A stretch of DNA of 41,688 bases from contig NZ_CAMYIP010000157.1 in NCBI RefSeq assembly GCF_947258525.1, positions 27,549 to 69,236 on the forward strand, read 5' to 3'. The position numbers and the translations under genes were made by a program. Shown piece after piece: positions 6,730 through 16,237 of this stretch (position 1 is the stretch's first letter; every line of letters starts with the position of its first letter). Origin of the DNA: an uncultured Eudoraea sp. Lineage in GTDB: Bacteria > Bacteroidota > Bacteroidia > Flavobacteriales > Flavobacteriaceae. Under the pieces are notes generated by a model that saw only the letters and a program-made list of their open reading frames with translations, searched no databases and was not told the DNA's origin.

Positions 6730-8001
6730 ATGGTAAAGAAAATCGTATTGCTTATACTTTGCTTAACTGCAATAACAGCTTACTCACAGAGTGGTAACGG
6801 AACTGTTTCACCTTATTCGTTTGGTGGTATAGGAGATATAAGACCTCAGGCTACTATAGAAAATCAGGCAATGGGTGGTTTAAGTATGTATACAGACAGT
6901 ATTCATGTTAACTTAAGAAATCCTGCAGCTTTAGGGAAACTCAGGTTAGTAACTTTTACAGCAGCAGGCGGACATAAAGAAGTGAAATTGAAGGATTTTA
7001 CAAATGAGGAAAGTTCTTCTGTAACCTCCCTTGAATATATTTCTCTGACATTACCCTTATCACCAAAGTTTGGCGCAGGGTTTGGAGTTATGCCATATAC
7101 CGCTTTGGGGTACAATATTTTTTCTGAAACTACGAATGCCACCCAGGATACTGTGTTAAATCAGTTTTCGGGTGATGGGGGTTTAAACAAGGTATTTTTA
7201 TCCGTGGGATATGAAATTACCAAAAACCTGCATGTTGGCGGAACAGTCAATTTTAGCTTTGGCAACTTACAATACCAAAGTGTTCAAAGTATTGACGGAG
7301 TGCAGTATGGCACAATAAATACCCGTGAATCTGAAGTTAGCGGTTATGATTTTAATTTTGGGGCCACTTATACACCCAGAATAAAAAGTAAATACACTTT
7401 ATTTACCTCATTAACTGTAAATACACAGGCAAACCTGGTTTCTTCAAATAGTGAAAGGCTAGGTTCATTTTCATTGACCACAGGACAGGAAATTGAAGTC
7501 AGGGATGTAGATTTAGAACCTGCAAACCTTAGAAATACAGAATTGAAAATCCCTACAACTACTACTTTAGGGCTTGGTTTTGGACGGGATAAAAAGTGGT
7601 TTTTAGGGGCAGAATATAGTTTGCAGGGGCTGAGTTCATTTAGAAACGACTTTATTGATCCTGAAAATGTAGCATATGAAGATGGGAATACGATTAGGGT
7701 AGGCGGGTATTTTGTGCCTGATTACGCTTCGTTTACAAGTTATTTGAAAAGAATCACTTATAGAGCAGGCGCACGCACTTCCAGGACCGGCTTAGTAGTA
7801 AATGATAAATCCATTCACGATTTTGGCATAACTTTTGGACTAGGGTTACCGGTTGGAGGTGGTTTTTCCAATATGAATTTGGCTTTTGAGTATGGGAAAC
7901 GAGGTACAACAGTAGCAAATTTAATTGAGGAAACTTATTTCAAAGTCAGTGTAGGACTGTCATTCAACGATAAATGGTTTCAAAAAAGGAAAATAAATTG
8001 A
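6730..8001 (+). CDS. Outer-membrane beta-barrel protein
   Basis: A 423-residue protein with a signal peptide (about 1-20, ending AYSQS). The body is made of alternating hydrophobic strands rich in Gly and aromatics, with conserved-looking SPYSFGGIGD near the mature N-terminus and NPAALG around residues 57-62. This looks like the FadL/PorV-like barrels of Bacteroidetes, where an early NPA motif is common. The C-terminus (SVGLSFNDKWFQKRKIN) has a strand-like end. Substrate or partner is unknown. It is translationally adjacent to coaX and precedes a TPR protein and lptC, which fits a role in outer-membrane assembly or transport (inference from position). Confidence 0.75.
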   Translation: MVKKIVLLILCLTAITAYSQSGNGTVSPYSFGGIGDIRPQATIENQAMGGLSMYTDSIHVNLRNPAALGKLRLVTFTAAGGHKEVKLKDFTNEESSSVTSLEYISLTLPLSPKFGAGFGVMPYTALGYNIFSETTNATQDTVLNQFSGDGGLNKVFLSVGYEITKNLHVGGTVNFSFGNLQYQSVQSIDGVQYGTINTRESEVSGYDFNFGATYTPRIKSKYTLFTSLTVNTQANLVSSNSERLGSFSLTTGQEIEVRDVDLEPANLRNTELKIPTTTTLGLGFGRDKKWFLGAEYSLQGLSSFRNDFIDPENVAYEDGNTIRVGGYFVPDYASFTSYLKRITYRAGARTSRTGLVVNDKSIHDFGITFGLGLPVGGGFSNMNLAFEYGKRGTTVANLIEETYFKVSVGLSFNDKWFQKRKIN

Positions 8002-8041
8002 TAAAAATTTAGTACATTAACCACATTAAAATTTAAATACG

Positions 8042-9412
8042 ATGAAAAAGGAGTTTTACTGTATGATGATTGGGTTACTGGCAATAATGGGTACGGCAAA
8101 TGCACAAGGCCAAAATCCGGAATGTATGACCAATCTTTCTATTTATGCTGAGCATGCAAAAGTAAAAAATTACGATGCGGCTTATACGCCATGGAAAATG
8201 GTATATGAAACTTGTCCGGCTATTAATAAGGCAAACTTTTCTCTTGGGGAAAAAATCCTGGCTTATAAAATTGATAATAGTTCCGGTGCAGAAAAAGATG
8301 GTTATATAAGCGACTTACTTGCTTTATATGATAATAGCTTAAAGGTTTTTCCCGATAAGTTTCCTAAAGCAGTAGTTGCCATAGATAAAGCTTTGCTTTT
8401 GTATGATAATAAAATGGCTTCGGACGAAGAACTTTTTAATTTGCTTGATAGTGCTTTTAATCAAGATGCGTCCAATTTTAAAAATCCTAAAGCGCTTTAC
8501 CTTTATTTTTCCAGCTTAGTGGATCTTTACAATGAAGGGAAAAAAGATCTTCAGGCGGTGTTTGATACTTATGACGATGTTACCGAAAAAATAGAAGAGG
8601 AGAATGAAAAATTAACAGACGTCATTAGCCAATTGCTTCCTAAGGAAGAGGCAGGCACGCTTACTTCAAAAGAAAAGAGAAGATTGAAAGTAGCAACTAC
8701 TAATTCTGAATCTTATGGGAAGATTGCCGGTAGTGTTGATTCAAAATTAGGAGCATTGGCAGATTGTGATAACCTGATTCCTCTATATAAAAAGAGTTTT
8801 GAATCCAAAAAAACCGACGTAACCTGGGTTAAAAGAGCAGTGGGTAGAATGTTTAGCAAAGACTGTATAGATGACCCAATGTTCCAAAAACTATTTGAGG
8901 CGCAATTAGCCTTAGATCCTTCTGCAGATGCCTATGTATATGGGGGAACCTTAAAGAAGAAAGCTGGAGATAATAAAGGTGCAATAGCAGATTATAACAA
9001 AGCACTGGAATTAGAGTCGGATCCTAAAAAGAAATCCAATATTGCTTATAAAATTGCAACAAGCTACAGAAGATCTAGTAAGTCTACAGCCAGAAGTTAT
9101 GCCCAGAAAGCCATAAATGCTAATCCTTCAAACGGCAGGGCGTATTTACTAATAGCAAATTTATATGCAACGAGCGCAAATGATTGTGGAAGCACTCCTT
9201 TTGAAAAAAGAGCAATTTATTGGAAAGCCGCGGATATGGCCAGAAAAGCAGGAAGAGTAGATCCTTCATTAAGCGGAAATGCGAATCAATCTGCAGCCAG
9301 CTATAGTGCCAAAGCACCGTCAAAGACAGATATTTTTAATTCTGGATTAGCAGGTAAAACAATTGCTTTTAGTTGTTGGGTTGGAGGCAGTGTAACTGTG
9401 CCTAATCTATAA
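8042..9412 (+). CDS. Secreted TPR-repeat protein
   Basis: A 456-residue protein with a Sec signal peptide (about 1-21, ending TANAQ), so periplasmic or surface-associated. Helical pairs fill the body. A clear TPR is visible at about 300-330 (AYVYGGTLKKKAGDNKGAIADYNKALEL with neighbours), followed by further repeats (YAQKAINANPSNGRAYLLIANLY). A charged stretch around 185-220 may be coiled coil. Four cysteines near the repeats could pair. It lies 40 bases after the barrel gene and 2 bases before lptC. A scaffold role in the envelope is plausible but not proven. Confidence 0.8.
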   Translation: MKKEFYCMMIGLLAIMGTANAQGQNPECMTNLSIYAEHAKVKNYDAAYTPWKMVYETCPAINKANFSLGEKILAYKIDNSSGAEKDGYISDLLALYDNSLKVFPDKFPKAVVAIDKALLLYDNKMASDEELFNLLDSAFNQDASNFKNPKALYLYFSSLVDLYNEGKKDLQAVFDTYDDVTEKIEEENEKLTDVISQLLPKEEAGTLTSKEKRRLKVATTNSESYGKIAGSVDSKLGALADCDNLIPLYKKSFESKKTDVTWVKRAVGRMFSKDCIDDPMFQKLFEAQLALDPSADAYVYGGTLKKKAGDNKGAIADYNKALELESDPKKKSNIAYKIATSYRRSSKSTARSYAQKAINANPSNGRAYLLIANLYATSANDCGSTPFEKRAIYWKAADMARKAGRVDPSLSGNANQSAASYSAKAPSKTDIFNSGLAGKTIAFSCWVGGSVTVPNL

Positions 9413-9414
9413 CA

Positions 9415-10020
9415 ATGTACAATCTTTACGGAAATAAATTATTTAACATTGCCATGGTATTTTCCGTGGCATTGTTGTTTTATGGCTGTAAGGATAATTA
9501 CAAAAGGGTTGGTGAAGAAGCACAGCAAACAATTTATCCTCAGGGAGTAGCTCAGAATTTCGTACTTACTTATACAGAGACTCCGGAGAAACTGGAAAGC
9601 GAGGACACCAAAGAATCTAAAGTTATTGCTATTTTAAAGAGCCCGTTGAGCGAAGACTATGACAACATGAGATTTAAATTCAGGACTTTTCCAAATGGAT
9701 TAGAAGTGGATTTGTTTGATGCAGAAGACAACAAAAGTACCATTAAAGCCGATTATGGAATTATTTATTCCAACACCAATTTAATAGACTTGCAGGGTAA
9801 TGTCGTAATTGAATCTCATGATGGAAAAAAACTCGAAGCTCCGCAGCTTTTTTATGATCAGACCAATGAGTGGATTTTTACGCAACAAAAATTTAAATTT
9901 ACCAATCCGGAAGATGGAACAATTATGGATGGCGAGGGAATGGATTTCAATAAAGACTTCAGTTTCTTCAACGCCCATAAGACTTATGGATTAATCACAA
10001 TTAAGGAAGATCAAACATGA
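9415..10020 (+). CDS. lptC: LptC, LPS export periplasmic protein
   Basis: A 201-residue protein of the lipopolysaccharide export system, bridging the inner-membrane LptBFG complex to the periplasmic path. The N-terminus has a hydrophobic segment ending in LLFYGC (Cys25), a lipobox, so in this phylum it is probably a lipoprotein and not a bitopic protein. The LptC beta-jellyroll shows in the repeating strands (KADYGIIYSNTNLIDLQGNV, IESHDGKKLEAPQLFYD, DGTIMDGEGMDF). Its last four bases overlap the start of the next small gene (ATGA), showing translational coupling. Confidence 0.88.
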   Translation: MYNLYGNKLFNIAMVFSVALLFYGCKDNYKRVGEEAQQTIYPQGVAQNFVLTYTETPEKLESEDTKESKVIAILKSPLSEDYDNMRFKFRTFPNGLEVDLFDAEDNKSTIKADYGIIYSNTNLIDLQGNVVIESHDGKKLEAPQLFYDQTNEWIFTQQKFKFTNPEDGTIMDGEGMDFNKDFSFFNAHKTYGLITIKEDQT

Positions 10021-10220
10021 TTAAAATACTGAGATATACGGAATACTTGTACCTGGTGGTGGCAATAATATCAGTATATAAGATAATTGAACTCTGGAAT
10101 ATTGACAGAGAAGGTACATACATCTTTATTTTCTTTGCGATCGTCTCTATAGGAATGTTTATTTTTAGACGTAACTATAGGAAACGTTTCGAAAAGCGAA
10201 AACGGGATAATCAGCAATAG
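10017..10220 (+). CDS. Small two-helix membrane protein
   Basis: 67 residues with two hydrophobic segments (about 10-25 and 33-50) and a strongly basic C-terminal tail (RRNYRKRFEKRKRDNQQ) that should face the cytoplasm. It overlaps lptC by 4 bases and is followed 2 bases later by the TTG start of the CNNM-type gene, so it is an integral part of the operon. I cannot name the family. Coupling to lptC suggests it is real despite its size. Confidence 0.75.
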   Translation: MIKILRYTEYLYLVVAIISVYKIIELWNIDREGTYIFIFFAIVSIGMFIFRRNYRKRFEKRKRDNQQ

Positions 10221-10222
10221 CC

Positions 10223-11512
10223 TTGGACTCTAGCATCCTTATCATTTGTATTTGTTTGGTGTTATCTGCATTCTTTTCAGGAATGGAGATTGCCTTTATC
10301 TCCGCGAATAAGATTCATATTGAGATTGAAAAAAAACAGGAAGGTCTTCTTGCACAGATACTTACCCGCTTAACCAATAAACCTTCAAAGTTTATTGCTA
10401 CCATGCTTATCGGAAATAATATTGCTCTGGTAGTATATGGACTGTATATGGGAGAGTTATTGATGGATTGGTTCCAAACCAAATTACCCTCCGGTAATAG
10501 CTTTGTTCATCTAATGTTTACCGACTTCAGCCTGTTAACCCAGACACTTATTTCTACAATTATAATTTTGCTTACTGCAGAGTTTTTGCCTAAAGTGCTT
10601 TTTCAGATCTATGCAAACAAGCTTCTAAAAATTCTTGCAGCGCCTGCTTATTTTTTCTATTTATTATTCTCTTTCGTTTCAGATTTTGTTATTAAAGTTT
10701 CCGATGTACTTCTTAAAGTCTTTTTTAAGACGGATGGAGACCAGGTGCAACTTGCATTTAGCAAGATTGAATTAGGAGACTATATTACTGAACAAATGGA
10801 AACTGTAAAGGAAGAAGATGATATAGATTCTGAGATTCAGATATTTCAGAATGCCCTTGAATTTTCAGCGGTTAAGGCAAGGGAAGTTATGGTTCCCAGG
10901 ACGGAGATTATAGCAGTAGAATTGCATGAAACCCCAAAAAATCTGGCTAAACTTTTTACAGAAACCGGTTTATCAAAAATATTGGTCTTTAAAGACACCA
11001 TAGATAACATTATTGGGTACATTCATTCTTATGAGTTATTTAAAAAGCCCAAGACAATAAAAAGTATCCTCCTGCCGGTAGAATTCGTGCCGGAAACTAT
11101 GTTAATCCAGGATATCCTCAATGTTCTAACAAAGAAAAGAAAAAGTATTGCCGTAGTGCTCGATGAGTATGGTGGCACCTCCGGAATAATGACCGTTGAG
11201 GATATTGTTGAGGAACTTTTTGGAGAAATAGAGGATGAGCATGATTCAACAGATTTAGTGGAAGAACAACTAAATACTAATACCTATAAATTTTCTGCCA
11301 GGCTGGAAGTAGATTACCTAAATGAACAATATAAGTTGGAACTTCCGGATAGTGAGGAATACGAAACACTTGGAGGGCTTATTGTAAATGTAACCGGTGA
11401 GATCCCTGACCAGGATTCTGAAATACTGATAGATCATTATTTGTTCACTATCCTTGAAGTTTCCAGCACAAAAATAGATTTAGTTACCCTTGAGGTCAAG
11501 GAAAAGGATTAG
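10223..11512 (+). CDS. CNNM/CBS/CorC_HlyC-type membrane protein (TTG start)
   Basis: 429 residues. An N-terminal DUF21/CNNM transmembrane domain (about 1-170, with SGMEIAF and LIGNNIA motifs) is followed by a tandem CBS pair (about 205-325, with VMVPRTEI and VVLDEYGGTSGIMTVEDIVEE) and a C-terminal CorC_HlyC domain (about 340-425). This architecture is linked to magnesium or cation transport. In flavobacteria a paralogue is the gliding-associated GldE, but nothing here shows this is that one. The start codon is TTG at 10223. The next in-frame ATG (residue 21) would remove most of the first membrane helix, so TTG is the supported start. It follows the previous gene by 2 bases. Confidence 0.88.
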   Translation: MDSSILIICICLVLSAFFSGMEIAFISANKIHIEIEKKQEGLLAQILTRLTNKPSKFIATMLIGNNIALVVYGLYMGELLMDWFQTKLPSGNSFVHLMFTDFSLLTQTLISTIIILLTAEFLPKVLFQIYANKLLKILAAPAYFFYLLFSFVSDFVIKVSDVLLKVFFKTDGDQVQLAFSKIELGDYITEQMETVKEEDDIDSEIQIFQNALEFSAVKAREVMVPRTEIIAVELHETPKNLAKLFTETGLSKILVFKDTIDNIIGYIHSYELFKKPKTIKSILLPVEFVPETMLIQDILNVLTKKRKSIAVVLDEYGGTSGIMTVEDIVEELFGEIEDEHDSTDLVEEQLNTNTYKFSARLEVDYLNEQYKLELPDSEEYETLGGLIVNVTGEIPDQDSEILIDHYLFTILEVSSTKIDLVTLEVKEKD

Positions 11513-11603
11513 TCCTGTTAATATCAGTCAGATAGGCTGCTTTTAGTTTTTATTTCTAGATGGAAAATACTAATTTCGCCAACTGATTTTAAATAAACAA
11601 AAA

Positions 11604-13724
11604 ATGGCAATTCTAGAGAATATTAGAAAACGAACTACTGTATTAATCCTGATCATAGGGATGGCGTTATTTGCGTTCGTTATTTCTGGAATTTTTACCA
11701 GTAATGATTTTTCCGGTGGAAAAGTTGGGTCTGCTGTGGGTGAAATAAATGGAGACGAAATTTCCATCGATGACTTCAGACGAAAGATTGAGAGGGCGTC
11801 GAGAAGGTCTGGGCCAACAAGTTCATCTATGCAGTTAGTGAATTCTGTTTGGAACCAGGTTGAACGAAATACCATCTTGGGACAACAGATAGAGGATCTT
11901 GGTATTTCTATTGAGCAGGACCAGATTATTAACGTAATTAAATCGAGCCCCGGGATAGCTCAAAACCCTCAATTTACTGATGAGAATGGAATATTTGATG
12001 AAACAAAATTTCGGGATTTTATTTCTGAATTAAAAATCAATGCCCCTGCCCAATATAACGATTGGCTGCAGGACGAGGAAGCTATCATTCAAAGTGCAAA
12101 GGAGCAAAGCTATTTCAATTTAATTAGAGCAGGAGTCGGCGCTACTTTAAAAGAGGGCGAATTAGACTATAAGTTAAGTACAGACAAGGTAGATATCAGA
12201 TATGTGCGGGTTCCCTACAATTCAATGCCCGACAGTGCTTTTATAGTTACTAAAAAGGAAATTTCGGACTATATCAATGAACACCAGCAAGACTACAAGC
12301 AGCAAAGGTCTAGGGATATTCAGTTTGTATATTTTGAAGACAAAGCTTCTGATGATGACGTAGCTGCTATAAAAGACCAGATAACAAAGCTTCTTGGTGA
12401 TACGGTAGAATATTTTGAAGAACGTGATGAAACAGACACCATTCCCGGATTTAGAAATACAACGGATAACGCAGCTTTTCTAGATAGAAATTCTGATAGC
12501 AAATTTGATACTATTTATAAGTCTAAAAGTGAGCTTCCATTAAAATTTGCTGATACCCTGATGGGTTTAAATACTGGTGAGTTATTTGGACCTTACAATG
12601 ACGGTGAAAGTTGGAGAATTACCAAAATGGTCAATAAAAAGCCCAATGGATCTGTAAAGGCCAGTCATATTTTGATTACCTGGGAAGGGGCCGAAAGGGC
12701 TAACCCTGAAATTAAGAGAACTAAAGAAGAGGCCGAGGCCATCGCTAACGATTTGCTAAAACAGGCGAAAGCAGAAGGAGCAGTATTTACTCAGCTGGCA
12801 AGAGATAATTCTGACGGGCCCTCAGCACCAAGAGGAGGTGACCTGGGTTACTTTCAGGAAGGTGTAATGACCCCAAAGTTTAATGATTTTGCATTTGGAA
12901 ATGTAGTAGGTCATATTGGGTTGGTTGAAACAGAATTTGGATACCATATTGTACGTGTAGATGATAAGCAAGATTTAGTTCAACTGGCAACACTAAGCAG
13001 GGAAATAGAAGCTTCAGACGAAACACTAAATGCACTCTTTACGGATGCTACTAAATTTGAAATGGCGGCAACATCATCAGAAAAGTCTTTTTCTGATTTG
13101 GCAAAAGAAAATGAATACGTAGTAAGGCCGGTTAATAAAATAAATGAATTGGATGAAAATCTTCCGGGACTTTCAAACCAGAGGGCTATTGTTCAGTGGG
13201 CATTTAATTCCGAAACGGAAATAGGAGATATTAAGCGATTCGGTATTAGCAACGGCTATGCAGTTGTGCAGCTAACAGCAAAGTATGAAGAAGGATTAAT
13301 GGCTGTTGAAGATGCGTCTGCTTCTGTTCTTCCAATAATCAGGAAAAGAAAAAAAGCGGCAAAGATTATTTCTGAAAACCAGGGAAAATCCTTGGAGGAT
13401 TTAGCTTCAGACAACAACACCAATGTATCATCAGCTTCTGCCTTAACGGTTAAAACTCCGACAATTCCTGGTGCTGGAAGAGAGCCATTGGTTGTGGGTA
13501 CTGCTTTTGCTTTAGCTCAGGGAAGTAGTTCAGATCTTATTGAAGGAGAGACCGGAGTTTTTAAGATTGAAGTAACCAAAAAGGAAGAAGGCCCTAAGCT
13601 GGAAAATTATACTACTTTCGCCAGCTCCTTGCAGGCTTCAAATGCGACCCGCGTAAATACAAGTGTATTTGATGCCTTGAAGGAAAACGCAGAGATTGTA
13701 GATAACAGAGCTACTTTCTATTAA
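11604..13724 (+). CDS. PpiD-like peptidyl-prolyl isomerase/chaperone
   Basis: 706 residues, membrane-anchored in the inner membrane with the bulk in the periplasm. Order: a short cytoplasmic N-terminus, one membrane helix (about 12-32), a SurA_N-like chaperone region (about 40-240), a parvulin domain (about 350-455, with VKASHILI, GGDLGYF and FGYHIVRV), then a further SurA/PpiD-like C-terminal region. PpiD proteins assist folding of proteins leaving the Sec translocon, including outer-membrane proteins. It lies 91 bases after the CNNM-type gene and ends in a shared hairpin terminator at 13783-13813. Length is normal for Bacteroidetes members. Confidence 0.92.
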   Translation: MAILENIRKRTTVLILIIGMALFAFVISGIFTSNDFSGGKVGSAVGEINGDEISIDDFRRKIERASRRSGPTSSSMQLVNSVWNQVERNTILGQQIEDLGISIEQDQIINVIKSSPGIAQNPQFTDENGIFDETKFRDFISELKINAPAQYNDWLQDEEAIIQSAKEQSYFNLIRAGVGATLKEGELDYKLSTDKVDIRYVRVPYNSMPDSAFIVTKKEISDYINEHQQDYKQQRSRDIQFVYFEDKASDDDVAAIKDQITKLLGDTVEYFEERDETDTIPGFRNTTDNAAFLDRNSDSKFDTIYKSKSELPLKFADTLMGLNTGELFGPYNDGESWRITKMVNKKPNGSVKASHILITWEGAERANPEIKRTKEEAEAIANDLLKQAKAEGAVFTQLARDNSDGPSAPRGGDLGYFQEGVMTPKFNDFAFGNVVGHIGLVETEFGYHIVRVDDKQDLVQLATLSREIEASDETLNALFTDATKFEMAATSSEKSFSDLAKENEYVVRPVNKINELDENLPGLSNQRAIVQWAFNSETEIGDIKRFGISNGYAVVQLTAKYEEGLMAVEDASASVLPIIRKRKKAAKIISENQGKSLEDLASDNNTNVSSASALTVKTPTIPGAGREPLVVGTAFALAQGSSSDLIEGETGVFKIEVTKKEEGPKLENYTTFASSLQASNATRVNTSVFDALKENAEIVDNRATFY

Positions 13725-13782
13725 AAATACTATTGCTTTCCGGCTACAACTTTTAAAAATGCTGGAATAAAAATATGATCAT

Positions 13783-13813
13783 AAAAAGCTTCTCATTTGA
13801 GAGGCTTTTTTTT
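13783..13813. terminator. Bidirectional terminator between ppiD-like and GHMP kinase genes
   Basis: AAAAAGCTTCTC (13783-13794), loop ATTT, GAGAGGCTTTTT (13799-13810): a 12-base stem with one G-T mismatch and a T-run on both strands. It sits exactly between two convergent genes, and its last bases overlap the kinase stop codon. Confidence 0.85.
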
Positions 13814-14753
13814 ATAATATCATTTCTTCATAAGGAATTACAGTCTTATATCCCTTCTTAAAGAAGTATTCTGGAGTATCCGTATTTCCTATAGCAAGGA
13901 CAAAATCTCCGCCCCATGCCCCTAAACTTTTTACAGACCCTTCAAAATCCTTAAATAGTTTATCCTTCACAGGGGTTAGTTTAAGGATATCTGCCAAAAG
14001 TATTTCATGCTTGTTCATTAATTCTTTGAACCTACTTATTTCAATACAACTAATACATTCCATAGTTAATTCTGAAATGCTCTTAATTAAAGCTTCTTTA
14101 TCAAATTCCTTTTCCCTGTATCTGGTTATTCCATCTCTGCTGTCTTGCTTTCTGTTGAGATGTACAAAGTATAATGCATCTTTGAATGGAGGGTTAAATT
14201 CAATTTCTTTAATAAATGGTTCTCCATCCTTTAGTTGATATAGAATTGGATGATTATGCTGAGCACAGGCAATATCATAACCACTTCCATTAAAAGTTTT
14301 TGATAAAAGGGCAAAAGGATCAACTTTGGCCCACTGCGCTACATTATTGATGAGGGTAGAGGAAGATCCAAGACCCCATTCCCTGGGAAAACTCAATGTT
14401 GTTTGAACTTCATATCCAATTTCCTCCATCAAAAAATCCGGATTCAACCTTTTGGCCTCAAGCAAAATTCTGACTAGCATTTCCGATACTTTATCTTCAG
14501 AGGACCTTAGGTTTTCCAATTCATTTAAAACGTCTACTTCCGAATTCCGAAAAAGATCGAGATGAAGTGAAGTATGAAACCATTTTTCACCTTTCTCGTC
14601 CAGACTTGTCCAAAAGAGCAATGGAGAATCCACTTCATTTATAGTTAGGGTTTGTCCGTATTTGGTAGGTAATGCGCAGGATAATGCCCCATCCAGAACT
14701 GCGTACTCTCCGGTTAGTAGCAATTTTCCATTGCTGTAGAACCGCCGGGTCAT
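13812..14753 (-). CDS. GHMP kinase, GYDIA-motif family
   Basis: A 313-residue member of the galactokinase/homoserine/mevalonate/phosphomevalonate kinase superfamily. It shows the N-terminal substrate motif GKLLLTGEYAVLDGA, the ATP-binding loop WGLGSSSTLI (residues 126-135) and the GSGYDIA signature (156-162) that names a Bacteroidetes family. Its ATG overlaps the stop of the HMG-CoA reductase gene by 4 bases, so the two are co-translated. This points to a mevalonate-pathway step, most likely mevalonate or phosphomevalonate phosphorylation. The exact substrate is not established from sequence. Confidence 0.9.
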   Translation of the reverse strand: MTRRFYSNGKLLLTGEYAVLDGALSCALPTKYGQTLTINEVDSPLLFWTSLDEKGEKWFHTSLHLDLFRNSEVDVLNELENLRSSEDKVSEMLVRILLEAKRLNPDFLMEEIGYEVQTTLSFPREWGLGSSSTLINNVAQWAKVDPFALLSKTFNGSGYDIACAQHNHPILYQLKDGEPFIKEIEFNPPFKDALYFVHLNRKQDSRDGITRYREKEFDKEALIKSISELTMECISCIEISRFKELMNKHEILLADILKLTPVKDKLFKDFEGSVKSLGAWGGDFVLAIGNTDTPEYFFKKGYKTVIPYEEMIL

Positions 14754-16072
14754 GATTTGTTACGTAAATTTTGAAGCGCCTCAACAACTGCATTATGTGT
14801 TGCGGCATTCTTTTTAAAATAGGCGATTAATGTTTTCTTTTCATCATCAGAGGCATTCATTTGATTAAGAATATTGAGTAAATGCATTTTCATATGACCT
14901 TCCTGAATACCGGTGGTGACTAATGATCTCACTGCTGCAAAATTCTGCGCTAATCCGGCTACTGCTACAATTTGCATTAATTCGCGGGCTGAGGGCTTTT
15001 GCAAAATCTCCAAAGCAAGATTTACTAAGGGATGTAATCTGGTAAGCCCTCCGACGGTTCCCAGGGCCAGAGGTACTTCGATCCAAAATTTAAAGATACC
15101 GTCCTCAAGAGAGGCGTGTGTAAGACTTTTATAAGACCCATCTTTTGCCGCATAGGCATGGATACCGGCCTCTACTGCTCTGAAATCGTTCCCAGTGGCC
15201 AGTACAACCGCATCAATGCCGTTCATTATTCCCTTATTATGAGTAACCGCTCTGTAAGGTTCTACATTAGCAATTTTAACTGCCCTCACCATTTTTTCAG
15301 CAAATTCCTTTGGAGAAACAGACTGCTCTATCTCTAATTCGCTAATCGGGCAACTGACTTCTGCCCGAACAAGGCATTCGGGAACATAGTTTGAAAGAAT
15401 GCTCATAACCACTTCTATTCCCTTCTCATCTTCGTTAAAAAGCGTACAGGTCTGAGCTTCTCTTTTCAGTGTGGTGGCAAATTGTTCCAGGCAGGAGTTA
15501 ATAAAATTTGCACCCATAGCATCCAGGGTTTCAAATTTACAATGTAACTGATAATAATTATCAAGTTTATTTGTCCTATCCCTTAGTTCTATTGATGTTA
15601 TTCCACCTCCGCGTTTTTCCATATTTAGGGTGATGGACTTAGAATCATTAATAAAAATTGGTTTTATTTCATCAATAAATTCTTGCAACTTCTCCGAAGA
15701 GCCTTTGAAGATAAAATGTACCTGTCCTATTTTTTGGGTTCCCAGTACTTTAGTCTTAAACCCGCCCTTATCAAGCCAAAATTTTGCAGCTTTACTGGCT
15801 GCCGCAACAACAGAACTTTCTTCAATGGCCATTGGAATGGCATATAAACTATCATTAATAAGAAAATTTGGTGCGATCCCAAAAGGCAGGTAATAGTTGC
15901 TAATGGTATTCTCAATGAATTCGTCATGGAGTTTTTGCAACTTATTATCGGTATTCCAGTATTTTTTAAGGATTTGTTTGGTGGTATCCGAATTATCAGT
16001 GTAATTATCGGCAATCCAATTGATTTTTTCTTCTTTGGAAAGCTTGGAAAAACCCTGGATTGGTGTTGACAT
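14750..16072 (-). CDS. mvaA: Hydroxymethylglutaryl-CoA reductase, class II
   Basis: 440 residues. Converts HMG-CoA to mevalonate (or the reverse in degradative relatives), feeding isoprenoid synthesis in Bacteroidetes. Catalytic residues align with the Pseudomonas mevalonii enzyme: the Glu in IEESS (84/85), Lys280 (THNK), Asp296 (TGNDFR) and His393 (QEGHM). Conserved DAMGAN (184-189) and NKGIMNGIDAV are also present. It is soluble and lacks the membrane domain of class I enzymes. Overlap with the GHMP kinase supports a biosynthetic mevalonate role. It is transcribed divergently from the DPP-IV gene across a 165-base gap. Confidence 0.93.
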   Translation of the reverse strand: MSTPIQGFSKLSKEEKINWIADNYTDNSDTTKQILKKYWNTDNKLQKLHDEFIENTISNYYLPFGIAPNFLINDSLYAIPMAIEESSVVAAASKAAKFWLDKGGFKTKVLGTQKIGQVHFIFKGSSEKLQEFIDEIKPIFINDSKSITLNMEKRGGGITSIELRDRTNKLDNYYQLHCKFETLDAMGANFINSCLEQFATTLKREAQTCTLFNEDEKGIEVVMSILSNYVPECLVRAEVSCPISELEIEQSVSPKEFAEKMVRAVKIANVEPYRAVTHNKGIMNGIDAVVLATGNDFRAVEAGIHAYAAKDGSYKSLTHASLEDGIFKFWIEVPLALGTVGGLTRLHPLVNLALEILQKPSARELMQIVAVAGLAQNFAAVRSLVTTGIQEGHMKMHLLNILNQMNASDDEKKTLIAYFKKNAATHNAVVEALQNLRNKS

Positions 16073-16237
16073 AAGCTATTATTCTATAAGGGCAAAGATA
16101 GTGATTACACAATTATATCCAGGGGTTTCTTCATAATGGGTATTAGGGTATAAAGTTGCAATATTTTAAGTTTAAAGTTATTTTTTTCGCAAAAATATTA
16201 GTAAACTTGGTAGTTTATAATCAATTTTTCAGATTTT

